Shown: positions 27,120 through 35,015 of the stretch, one piece after another | Position numbering within the stretch: position 1 is the first letter of the stretch | Layout: every line of letters starts with the position of its first letter | DNA from: Ensifer sp. USDA 6670 | GTDB taxonomy: Bacteria > Pseudomonadota > Alphaproteobacteria > Rhizobiales > Rhizobiaceae | Assembly: GCA_000421085.1 (NCBI GenBank) | Contig: ATWE01000006.1 | Location: forward strand, 62,001 to 126,000 | Length of the DNA stretch: 64,000 bases | Direction of reading: 5' to 3' | The notes under the pieces: generated by a model | What the model saw: only the letters and a program-made list of their open reading frames with translations | The model's database searches: none | Told to the model about the DNA's origin: nothing | Program-made: the position numbers and the translations under genes

Positions 27120-28531
27120 GCAGCGGCGGAAACGGGCAGACTTTCCCGAAGATGAACAGCACGCTCAAGGAGAGCCTGCTGGACAGGATGCGGAACACGC
27201 ATCAATCGTCCGAGCGCAACCGGATGGCGCGCTCGGAGCGAGAGCTGCCGCCGGCTCCGCGTCGCCAGCAGGCGCGCTTCGAAGACCTGCCCGAATATAA
27301 GCAGGTCCTCACGCAGAAGATCGCCAGCGAACAGCTCGGCATCGACAACCCGTTCTACCGGCCGCATCAAACGGCAGCAGGTGCGACGACGATGATCGAT
27401 GGCCGCAAGCTGATCAACTTCGCCTCCTACGACTATCTCGGGCTCAACCGGCATGCTCACGTCCTCGAGCGGGCGCGCGAGACCATCGCCGGCTTCGGGA
27501 TTTCCGCCTCGGCGAGCCGGCTCGTCGCCGGCGAACGGCCGCAGCATGTGGAACTCGAAGAAAAGATCGCGCAGTTCTACGGCGTCGATGCCGCCGTCTC
27601 TTTCGTAAGCGGCTACCTGACGAATGTCGCCGCGATCAGCTGCCTGATGGGACCGAAGGACCTCGTCATCCACGACGAGTTCATCCACAACAGCGCGCTC
27701 GCCGGGATCAAGCTTTCAGGCGCGACACGCCGCTTCTTCAAGCACAACGACACCGCGGATCTCGAGCATGTCCTGCGCACCGTCGCCGGTGACTACCGGC
27801 GCATCCTGGTAATCGTCGAGGGCATCTACTCGATGGACGGCGACGTCGCCAATCTGCCGGCGCTTCTGAAGCTCAGGGCCGAATACGGCTTCTGGCTGAT
27901 GGTCGACGAGGCGCATTCGCTCGGGGTTCTCGGCCGGCACGGCAGGGGCCTCGCCGAACATTTCGGGGCCGATCCGCACGAAGTCGACATCTGGATGGGC
28001 ACCTTGTCGAAGACCACGTCGAGCTGCGGCGGCTACATAGCAGGAAGCGCCGCCCTTGCGGCCGTCCTGAAGGCTTCTGCCGGCGGCTTCGTCTACAGCG
28101 TCGGACTCGCGCCCGTGCTTGCCGCATCCGCAGTCGCCAGCCTCGACATCCTGGCAAGCGAACCGGAACGCACGGCGGCGCTGAGACGCAACGGCAGCCT
28201 GTTCCTGAAGCTTGCCAAGGAGGCCGGCCTCGATACGGGGCTGAGCGGCGGCTTTTCGGTCGTGCCTGTCATCGTCGGGGATTCGCTGCGCGCCGTCCAG
28301 CTTTCGAACGACCTGCTCGCCGCCGGCGTCAATGTGCTGCCGATTATCCACCCGGCGGTACCGGAAGGACAGGCGCGCTTGCGCTTCTTCATCACCTGCG
28401 ACCACACGGAGGAACAGATCCGCCGCACCGTCACATTGACGGCCGAACGCCTGAAGGATCTTACCGACCGGAATTTCGGTCTCGGCGGCGTCGATATCGA
28501 GAAGATGCTGAGTGCGCTCTCGGCGCGCTGA
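27116..28531 (+). CDS. rkpG: RkpG, alpha-oxoamine-synthase-like PLP enzyme
   Basis: PLP-dependent enzyme of 471 residues, of the family of BioF, glycine C-acetyltransferase and serine palmitoyltransferase, which condense an amino acid with an acyl thioester. Seen: NFASYDYLGLNRHAHV near residue 100, SASRLVAGERPQH, SGYLTNVAAI, VEGIYSMDGDVANLP, DEAHSLGVLG, and the PLP lysine K299 (GTLSKTTSSCGG). The first 75 residues are a basic extension beyond the catalytic fold. Coupled to rkpA by ATGA, so it probably takes the acyl chain directly from the RkpA carrier domain. The amino acid partner is not known from sequence. Confidence 0.93.
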   Translation: MSSGGNGQTFPKMNSTLKESLLDRMRNTHQSSERNRMARSERELPPAPRRQQARFEDLPEYKQVLTQKIASEQLGIDNPFYRPHQTAAGATTMIDGRKLINFASYDYLGLNRHAHVLERARETIAGFGISASASRLVAGERPQHVELEEKIAQFYGVDAAVSFVSGYLTNVAAISCLMGPKDLVIHDEFIHNSALAGIKLSGATRRFFKHNDTADLEHVLRTVAGDYRRILVIVEGIYSMDGDVANLPALLKLRAEYGFWLMVDEAHSLGVLGRHGRGLAEHFGADPHEVDIWMGTLSKTTSSCGGYIAGSAALAAVLKASAGGFVYSVGLAPVLAASAVASLDILASEPERTAALRRNGSLFLKLAKEAGLDTGLSGGFSVVPVIVGDSLRAVQLSNDLLAAGVNVLPIIHPAVPEGQARLRFFITCDHTEEQIRRTVTLTAERLKDLTDRNFGLGGVDIEKMLSALSAR

Positions 28532-28570
28532 CCACCAACCGCCGCAGGCGGGCCGCCAACGGGTTTGTCC

Positions 28571-29374
28571 ATGACACATGTGATCATCACCGGCGGCTCG
28601 AGCGGAATAGGCCTCGCGGTCGCCTCGATCTACGCGGCCCGGGGCGCGAGGCTCTCTCTTGTCGCCCGCTCGCGCGATCTTCTGGAGCAGGCAGCGCAGA
28701 AGCTGGTCGCCGAACACGGCCTCGAGGCCGGAGCTGTCCGCATGGAGGCCGCCGATGTCTCCAAGGGAGAGGAGATCGAGGCCGCGATCTTTCGCTGTGT
28801 CGATGCGTTCGGACCCTGCGACGTTCTGGTGACCTCGGCAGGCGTCGTCGAACCGGCGCCCTTCGAGGCGATGCAGGGCGCGGCCTTCCACCGACAGATG
28901 GAAACGAACTTTTCGGGCACGGTGCATGCCGTGCGCGCTGTTTATCCGGACATGAAGGAGCGGCGCAGCGGCCATATTCTGATGGTCTCTTCGGGCGCCG
29001 GCCTGATCGGCATCTACGGCTATACCGCCTACTGCGCCTCGAAGTTTGCCCTCAGCGGCTTCGCCCAGGCATTGCGCAGCGAAGCGCGCGTCCACAATAT
29101 CGGCGTATCGATCTGCTTTCCACCCGATACCGAAACGCCGCAATTCGAGAGGGAGCTTGCCGCCCGGCCAGCGGAGGCCAGCGTCATCATGGGTACCGTC
29201 CGCCCGTGGACGGCCGAGGCGGTCGCGCGGAAGATCGTCAAGGGGATCGACCGGCAGCGCTTCGAGATTTATTTCGGCGCGACCTTATTTCTTCTTGGCC
29301 GCTTCGGGCCGGCGGTCAGGCCAATCATCGATTGGTGGTTCGATCGGTCGATCGCGCGCAATAGTGGACTGTGA
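28571..29374 (+). CDS. rkpH: RkpH, short-chain dehydrogenase/reductase
   Basis: NAD(P)-dependent reductase of 267 residues, starting at ATG 28571 (MTHVIITGGSSGIG); a TTG two codons upstream is possible. Seen: TGGSSGIG cofactor motif, NFSGT near 118, catalytic SSGAGLIGIYG and YTAYCASKFAL (Tyr and Lys). The sequence and the C-terminal hydrophobic tail (YFGATLFLLGRFGPAVRPII) resemble 3-ketodihydrosphingosine reductases. Following an oxoamine synthase, the natural guess is that it reduces the 3-keto product. Forty bases after rkpG, in the same operon. Confidence 0.92.
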   Translation: MTHVIITGGSSGIGLAVASIYAARGARLSLVARSRDLLEQAAQKLVAEHGLEAGAVRMEAADVSKGEEIEAAIFRCVDAFGPCDVLVTSAGVVEPAPFEAMQGAAFHRQMETNFSGTVHAVRAVYPDMKERRSGHILMVSSGAGLIGIYGYTAYCASKFALSGFAQALRSEARVHNIGVSICFPPDTETPQFERELAARPAEASVIMGTVRPWTAEAVARKIVKGIDRQRFEIYFGATLFLLGRFGPAVRPIIDWWFDRSIARNSGL

Positions 29375-29455
29375 CGCCGGGCTCCCCGGCCATGCTTGTG
29401 CCAGCCAATATTAGGCTTTAAGTGTCGGGAGAAGCCTTCTGCCGAGGCGGCGACG

Positions 29456-31072
29456 GTGAAATGGCTCAAAGGTATCGGCTTGGCGCTCATTCCCTTCCAT
29501 CTGCATGACTACCCGATAGCCTTGACCCTCGGGTGCTACCTGCTGTCCTGCGCGGTGATCTTCCATACCGACCGGTTCGCCCTTCCGGCGCGCGAACGCA
29601 GGAAGCACGCACCGAAATACGGGCGCGGCCAGGACAGGATCGACCGTCTCGCCCGGCTGCCGGTCATCGCGCTCGTCTTTGCCGGCTTCTTCGCGATTTC
29701 GTGGCGGCCCCTCTATGCCGCCGCAGGCACGATGAGCTTCTTCGTCATTTTCACCGGCATTTCCCGCGCGAAGTTCAAGTTCATCCGTGAGCCGCTGGTC
29801 TTTTCCGATATTGCTCTGGTCGCGGATGTCTTCAAGTACAAGACGATCTTCTATGCGAGCTCCCTCAACATCGTCTTCTGGATCGTCGCCTTCCTTTACG
29901 TGTTCGGCGTATCGGCACTTTACATGTATTTCGAGCCGGCGATCCTGCCCGAAAGAAGCAGGCTCTTCTGGGTTCTGGCGATGGTGGGGATCGCCGCCGG
30001 ACCCTGGGGCCTGTTGTTTTACGGGCCGGTGAACCGCCCGACGGCCGCTCTCGTGCAAAGGCTGGTGAAGGCGATCAACGTCAAGATGAACACGGTGCGT
30101 TTCGGGACCTTCGCTTCCGTCGTCTTCCATTTCATCATCTGGCTCGGCGTCAAGCGCGACAAGATCGTCGCCGAATTGTCGGAAATCCTGCGGGCCGCCG
30201 TACACGACCTCATCGGTCACGAGGAAGCCCCGCTGATCATCGTATGGCAGTCGGAGTCCTTCATCGATATGCGGCATTTCGGTGTCGATTCGATCAAGCT
30301 TCCGACGGTCGACCGGTTGCGCAAGCAGGCGGTGCAATGGGGACGCTTGAGCAATGTCTTCGAGGGCGGCTACACGCTGCGCACCGAATTTGCCGTCCTG
30401 AGCGGCCTTGTGCCCGACGACATCCACGTCGATGCCAGCTATCCTTATCTCCGTGCCGCGCACTATGCCGATGTCGTCTGGCCCGGAAAGCTCAAGCGCG
30501 CCGGCTGGCGCACGCATTTCATTCATCCCTATGACCGGACGTTCTTCCTGCGGCACAAGGCGATGCCCCTCCTCGGCTTCGAGAAGCTTACCATGCTCGA
30601 TGCCTTCGACCATAGACCGGAGCGCGACGGGCTTTATGTCTCCGATGCGACGCTGGCAGCCCGCGTACTCGCCGAAGTCGAGAAGCTGCCGGAAGAGGAG
30701 AGCGGCTTTTTCTTCGTCGCCTCCATGGCAAATCACGGCCCCTGGGAACCGGGGCGCGTCGGTACGCTCATCAATCCCGTCGATATCTACCTGGCGATCC
30801 TCGAGCAGTCTGACGCTGCGCTGAAGCAGCTGATCGACGGCCTCAACAAGCTCGACCGGCCGGTCTGGTTCGTCTTTTACGGCGACCACGCGCCCCTTCT
30901 GAAATCTTTCGCGGATCCCTTCCCGGATCCCCGCACGGATTATTTCATCGTGCCGCTTGCCAAGGCGCGCTCTGCGGCCCACAGCCCGAAGCAAGCCAAG
31001 GACGAGGATCCTTGGAACCTGCTCGGCTCCATGCTGAAGCACGCCAATCTGCACAAGGACGCGCTGCAATAG
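29456..31072 (+). CDS. rkpI: RkpI, LtaS-like membrane sulfatase-fold transferase
   Basis: Integral membrane enzyme of about 538 residues. GTG 29456 with a GAGG site is preferred to TTG 29396. Seen: four or five N-terminal transmembrane segments (VKWLKGIGLALIPFHLH to WVLAMVGIAAGPWGLLFY), then an extracytoplasmic alkaline-phosphatase-fold domain with LIIVWQSESFIDMRHFG (threonine/serine nucleophile region), ASMANHGPWEPG and FYGDHAPLLKSF (metal ligands). Lipoteichoic-acid synthase and phosphoethanolamine transferases share this plan and move phospho-head groups from phospholipid. The position after rkpAGH suggests it modifies the capsule lipid or polysaccharide in the periplasm. Confidence 0.88.
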   Translation: MKWLKGIGLALIPFHLHDYPIALTLGCYLLSCAVIFHTDRFALPARERRKHAPKYGRGQDRIDRLARLPVIALVFAGFFAISWRPLYAAAGTMSFFVIFTGISRAKFKFIREPLVFSDIALVADVFKYKTIFYASSLNIVFWIVAFLYVFGVSALYMYFEPAILPERSRLFWVLAMVGIAAGPWGLLFYGPVNRPTAALVQRLVKAINVKMNTVRFGTFASVVFHFIIWLGVKRDKIVAELSEILRAAVHDLIGHEEAPLIIVWQSESFIDMRHFGVDSIKLPTVDRLRKQAVQWGRLSNVFEGGYTLRTEFAVLSGLVPDDIHVDASYPYLRAAHYADVVWPGKLKRAGWRTHFIHPYDRTFFLRHKAMPLLGFEKLTMLDAFDHRPERDGLYVSDATLAARVLAEVEKLPEEESGFFFVASMANHGPWEPGRVGTLINPVDIYLAILEQSDAALKQLIDGLNKLDRPVWFVFYGDHAPLLKSFADPFPDPRTDYFIVPLAKARSAAHSPKQAKDEDPWNLLGSMLKHANLHKDALQ

Positions 31073-31096
31073 CAGCGTCTTCCGGAAATTCGCCCG

Positions 31097-32422
31097 ATGA
31101 CAGCAGATACGACCATCGATCCCGCGCCGCCAAGAACCTTCCTGTTCTTGCAGGGACCGGCGTCGCCGGTCTTCGCCAAGGTAGCCGGGCATCTCGAAGC
31201 CCTGGGCCACTGCTGCCTGCGCATCAACCTCAATCCCGGCGACCAGATCTTCTGGCGGCGCCGGGGCGGCCATAACTACCGTGGCTCGTTGGCGCGGTGG
31301 CCGGTCTATGTGGAGGCCTTTATCCGCCGCCACGCCGTCACCGACCTCGTCCTGCTCGGCGAAGAGCGCCCCTATCACCGGATCGCCACAGCTGCCGCGC
31401 GAAAAGCCGGCATCCGCCTCTTCGTAGTCGAAATGGGCTATCTCAGGCCGGACTGGTTGACGCTGGAGCGCGGCGGCATGTCGTCCAACTCGCACTTTCC
31501 GGCCGATCCCGCGCAAATCCTGCGGGCGGCAACGGGACTGCCCGAGCCCGACTGGCAACGGCGCTACCGGCAGAGCTTTCTTGCCGAGGCGGCATACGAC
31601 CTGCTCTACAACCTGCCGAACGTGTTTTTCTGCTTCCTCTTTCCGGGCTACCGCCGGCACGGCATCTTTCATCCGCTCGCCGAATATGCCGGGTGGATCC
31701 GGCGGCTGGCGGCCGGCAAAGGCGAGCAGCGGCGCGCGGATGCGTTGATCCGCTCGCTTTCGGCGGACAGCGCGCCGTACTTCGTCTATCCGCTTCAACT
31801 TGAAACGGACTATCAATTGCGTGCGCATTCACCCTTCGGGAGCCAGCGGGAAGCGATCGACGGCATCCTTGCCTCTTTCGCGCGCCGTGCGCCGGCAGGG
31901 ACAAGGCTCGCCATCAAGGTGCACCCGCTCGACAACAGCCTGATCCCCTGGCGCACGATCGTCGCGGACAAGGCCGCCTCACTCGGTGTCGGCGACAGGG
32001 TCCTCTATCTCGACGGCGGCAATCTCGATCTGCTCACGGAGCACAGTTGCGGGATGGTAACGGTCAACTCGACCGCCGGATTGCATGCTCTGAAGCGGGG
32101 CAAGCCCGTGAAGGTCCTGGGAAAGGCCGTCTTCGACATTGCCGGTCTCACCGACCAGCAGCCGCTCGATGCGTTCTGGACGGCGCCCGAGGCACCGGAC
32201 CCGGCGCTGAGCGGGGCAATGTTCAGGCTGATGGCCGCTTCGATCCAGGTGCGCGGGAACTTCTATTCCCGTGCGGGGACGGATGCCGGCGCCAAGGCGA
32301 TCGCTGAGCGGCTGCACCGCAACGACGTCAATGAGCCGGGCGCCTTCGTCGACCCGCCGCCCCGTCAAAAGCCGGTGAAAATCAGCAAAGATCAGGCGAC
32401 GCCGGCGCGCAGCAGATCGTGA
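31097..32422 (+). CDS. rkpJ: RkpJ, KpsS/LipB-like capsule polysaccharide protein
   Basis: Cytoplasmic capsule-assembly protein, 441 residues, of the Capsule_synth (KpsS/LipB) family; KpsS-type enzymes add the first Kdo to the lipid acceptor of group 2 capsules. Seen: RTFLFLQGPASPVFAKVAGH at the start, GDQIFWRRRG, EMGYLRPDWLTLERGGMSSN, FVYPLQLETDYQLRAHSPF, AIKVHPLDNSLIPW, and VTVNSTAGLHALKRGKPVKVLG, the hallmark C-terminal motif. Its 3' end overlaps the convergent kpsF gene by 31 bases. Likely links the lipid made by RkpA-H to the Kdo supplied through KpsF. Confidence 0.92.
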   Translation: MTADTTIDPAPPRTFLFLQGPASPVFAKVAGHLEALGHCCLRINLNPGDQIFWRRRGGHNYRGSLARWPVYVEAFIRRHAVTDLVLLGEERPYHRIATAAARKAGIRLFVVEMGYLRPDWLTLERGGMSSNSHFPADPAQILRAATGLPEPDWQRRYRQSFLAEAAYDLLYNLPNVFFCFLFPGYRRHGIFHPLAEYAGWIRRLAAGKGEQRRADALIRSLSADSAPYFVYPLQLETDYQLRAHSPFGSQREAIDGILASFARRAPAGTRLAIKVHPLDNSLIPWRTIVADKAASLGVGDRVLYLDGGNLDLLTEHSCGMVTVNSTAGLHALKRGKPVKVLGKAVFDIAGLTDQQPLDAFWTAPEAPDPALSGAMFRLMAASIQVRGNFYSRAGTDAGAKAIAERLHRNDVNEPGAFVDPPPRQKPVKISKDQATPARSRS

Positions 32423-33405
32423 ATGTGCAGAATTCCGGCCGGTGCGCCCGCCTCGTCGACGAGGAACAGCACGGTGACCTTGTGGTCCTGCATGAATTCC
32501 ATGGCGGCGCTGGCAAGGACGTCACCCTTGATCACCCGCGGGTTGCGCGACATCACATCCTGGACCGGTTGCGCCAAGAGGTCGCCCGCCATGTGACGGC
32601 GCAGGTCGCCGTCGGTGATGACGCCGACCAGCTTGCCGCTTTCATCTGTTATGCCGACGACGCCGAAGCCCCTGGCCGACATTTCGATGACCGCCTCGCT
32701 CATCGGGCGACCTACGCAGAGTAACGGCATCTGTCCGGTGCCATGCGCCAGCTCCTGAACCAGTCGCAGCTGCGCGCCCAGCTTGCCGCCCGGGTGGAAG
32801 GTCTTGAAATCCTCGGCCGAGAAGCCGCGCCGCTCCAGCAGCGCGATCGCCAGTGCATCGCCGACGGCAAGCTGAAGCATGGCCGAGGTCGTCGGCGCCA
32901 GACCGTGCGGACAGGCCTCCGGCACCTTCGGCAGCACGAGCGCGATTTCGGAATTGCGCGCAAGCGTGCTCTGCCGGTTGGAGCAGATCGAGACGATCGG
33001 CACCTTGAAGCGCTTGGCGTAGGTCAGCATGTTGGCGAGTTCCGCCGTTTCGCCCGACCAGGAGAGCAGCACCAGCGCATCCTGAGCGGTGATCATGCCG
33101 AGATCGCCGTGGCTTGCCTCGGTCGGATGAACGAAATAGGCCGAGGTGCCGGTGGAAGCGAGCGTGGCTGCAATCTTGCGGCCGATATGGCCGCTCTTGC
33201 CGACGCCGGAAACGACGACGCGGCCATCTCCGTCGCCCATCAGTTCGACGGCATCGACGAGGGCGCGCGCGAAGGCTTCGTCACGTGTCAGATGGTCGGC
33301 AAGGGCTTTGATGCCGTTCGTTGCCGTCGTTAGCGTCCTGCCGATCGACTCCAGCACGGTGCCACCGGCATGCGCATCCGCCGTCGCTTGTCTCACACCC
33401 ATCAT
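32392..33405 (-). CDS. kpsF: D-arabinose-5-phosphate isomerase (KpsF/KdsD family)
   Basis: Converts ribulose-5-phosphate to arabinose-5-phosphate, the precursor of Kdo. About 337 residues from the ATG pair at 33400-33405 behind AGGGGG. Seen: SIS domain (DGRVVVSGVGKSGHIGRKIA, STGTSAYFVHPTEASHGDLG, CPHGLAPTTSAMLQLAVGDA) followed by two CBS domains (VVGITDESGKLVGVITDGDL; VLFLVDEAGAPAGILHIHDL). The length and domain order are those of KpsF. It converges with rkpJ, sharing 31 bases at 32392-32422. Placement beside the K-antigen cluster fits a role in supplying Kdo for capsule, though Kdo for LPS is also possible. Confidence 0.93.
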   Translation of the reverse strand: MMGVRQATADAHAGGTVLESIGRTLTTATNGIKALADHLTRDEAFARALVDAVELMGDGDGRVVVSGVGKSGHIGRKIAATLASTGTSAYFVHPTEASHGDLGMITAQDALVLLSWSGETAELANMLTYAKRFKVPIVSICSNRQSTLARNSEIALVLPKVPEACPHGLAPTTSAMLQLAVGDALAIALLERRGFSAEDFKTFHPGGKLGAQLRLVQELAHGTGQMPLLCVGRPMSEAVIEMSARGFGVVGITDESGKLVGVITDGDLRRHMAGDLLAQPVQDVMSRNPRVIKGDVLASAAMEFMQDHKVTVLFLVDEAGAPAGILHIHDLLRAGVA

Positions 33406-33588
33406 CGACCCCCTGTAAGGCACTTCCGGTAAAAGTGTGTCACGGTTTTCCGTCGGAAGCGCGTTGCCAAAAAACGGCCTCGTCAGCGGGCCGCAGCAAG
33501 ATAGACGCCAGATAGGCTCATTTCACGGACAAACCAAGCCTTGCGGCGGCCCTTTATACCAAACCGGCGACTTTTCGAGCCGTCATGC

Positions 33589-34044
33589 TCAGCCGACGCG
33601 CTTTTCGACCGAGGTCTCCGGCGGGAGGACTCCGCCGGCGGCAAATTCGGCGAGCGTCATCGAATCGAGGATGGACGACATCGCGTCACGCACCGATGTC
33701 ATCGAGATGCGCACCCGGCAGGTCTCCGGATCGGTACAGTCGTCGCACATTTCATAAGCCGTGCGGCTGGCGCAGCGTATCGGCGCCAGCGGGCCGTCGA
33801 GCGTCCTTATGACATGGCCGATGCGAATCTCGGAGGCCGGTCGCGACAGGGAATAACCACCGCCCGGCCCTTTCTTCGAGCGCAGCACGCCGGCGTTGCG
33901 CAGTTCCAGGAGTATAGTGTCTAGAAATTTCTTCGGAATGTTGTTGCGCTGTGCGATTTCGGTGATGAAAGCGGTCTGCCCAGGTGCGAGCCGTGCCAGG
34001 TCGACCAGTGCTTTCAGTCCGTATTTTCCCTTCTTCGTCAGCAT
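33589..34044 (-). CDS. Rrf2-family transcription regulator with a four-cysteine cluster
   Basis: DNA-binding regulator of 152 residues. Start at ATG 34044 (MLTKKGKYGLKALVDLARL), the usual Rrf2 N-terminus; the upstream part of the frame is not homologous. Seen: winged helix (FITEIAQRNNIPKKFLDTIL, KKGPGGGYSLSRPASEI) and a cysteine group C91-x8-C100-x2-C103-x5-C109, able to bind an Fe-S cluster but spaced differently from IscR. Probably a redox, iron or sulfur sensor. It is separated from kpsF by about 180 bases and is not obviously tied to the capsule genes. Confidence 0.9.
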   Translation of the reverse strand: MLTKKGKYGLKALVDLARLAPGQTAFITEIAQRNNIPKKFLDTILLELRNAGVLRSKKGPGGGYSLSRPASEIRIGHVIRTLDGPLAPIRCASRTAYEMCDDCTDPETCRVRISMTSVRDAMSSILDSMTLAEFAAGGVLPPETSVEKRVG

Positions 34045-34250
34045 TCGAGTCAATTCTCCCCGGTTCCTGAGAATGCCGGAACCGACCTCGCAGACAGTCT
34101 GGTCCCGGCATAGCACAAGAATGCACTGCCAATACACTGATATAGTCGACAACGGAGAAGGATCGGATGGACCAGTGCGGGAGTGCGTCAGGGTTTCAAT
34201 GAATCACTGACGCACCCCAGAGAACTTCTTGTCCTCAAACGGTTCGCACG

Positions 34251-34469
34251 TCACGCGGCGGCAATGCCGGGCGCCCGATTGGTAAGGTTCCGCCCGCCCT
34301 GGGCGGAAAGGAGCCGGCCAATTGCCGCGCGTGCTTCATCGACCGAACGGAAGCGCTGCGCGTCCAGGTCCCAGACGTGATACTTGACGGCCAGGAACTT
34401 CAGACGGTCTTCGTCGGGAACGACGACTCCGACGGCTTCGCCGCCATATTCGATAACTTGCTTGCTCAT
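34251..34469 (-). CDS. Small conserved hypothetical protein
   Basis: 72-residue soluble protein starting at ATG 34469, with GGAGGA ten bases upstream. Seen: MSKQVIEYGGEAVGVVVPDE, KFLAVKYHVWDLDAQRFRSV and a basic C-terminus ending in Ala. No domain recognised; the frame, ribosome site and codon pattern support a real gene. It lies alone between the Rrf2 gene and an AT-rich spacer on the same strand. Confidence 0.7.
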   Translation of the reverse strand: MSKQVIEYGGEAVGVVVPDEDRLKFLAVKYHVWDLDAQRFRSVDEARAAIGRLLSAQGGRNLTNRAPGIAAA

Positions 34470-34904
34470 GTAAATAACGCTCCTCCGCACCCGGGGCGCG
34501 GATAATTCAATTCTCGGCAAAGGATGAACTTGGTAAGTTTGAACGATCACATTCGCGGAAGTTGGCGAATGAGACCTTTAACCACTGCACGACAATGGGA
34601 ACGTGAGCCGCAGAAAGCGGCGGTCGAGAATTCGAACATGTCACTCTCCTTTGGCTGGCCCGGCATAGGACGCCAGGCGCTCATGAACAATCGAAGCGGA
34701 TTCCTTCCGCTTCCCACAGTGGCAAACTAAAATAATCTACCAATTTCGTCAACTGCAGAAACGAGAATACGAAAAATAATTCTCCAAGTCGTTTTCGCAG
34801 CTGCCGCGTCGGCAAATCCGTTCGCCTGTCCGGGCTATCTCGCTATCTAGGTAGCGCCGAATCGCCGTGCAAGGGACGGGTCGAATATAGGCAGGAATTT
34901 CCGA
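34470..34904. other. Non-coding spacer between small gene and secDF terminator
   Basis: 435 bases without a credible protein. It is much more A/T-rich than its surroundings, especially 34725-34785, and contains a small hairpin CGCTA-TAGCG around 34835-34850. It is large enough for a promoter region of the small gene on the minus strand and possibly a small RNA, but I see no recognisable RNA family. Confidence 0.5.
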
Positions 34905-34940
34905 CGAAAAAGGGGCAGCCCCCGTAGAGGCTGCCCCTTT
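34905..34940 (-). terminator. Rho-independent terminator of secDF
   Basis: AAAGGGGCAGCC and GGCTGCCCCTTT form a perfect 12-pair stem with an eight-base loop, followed on the minus strand by a T run (CTTTTTCG). It lies about 75 bases past the secDF stop and is the clearest terminator in the window. Confidence 0.88.
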
Positions 34941-35015
34941 GCCGCGATCAACACGGCGGGGTCGGGAACGGCGCGGACGGTTTTCCGCCCGCATCCGTCA
35001 AGGCAGCCGGACCCG

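Noticed and set aside
29411-31828. 805-codon minus-strand frame opposite rkpI/rkpJ
   Set aside because: Antisense shadow spanning two real genes; no domain pattern.
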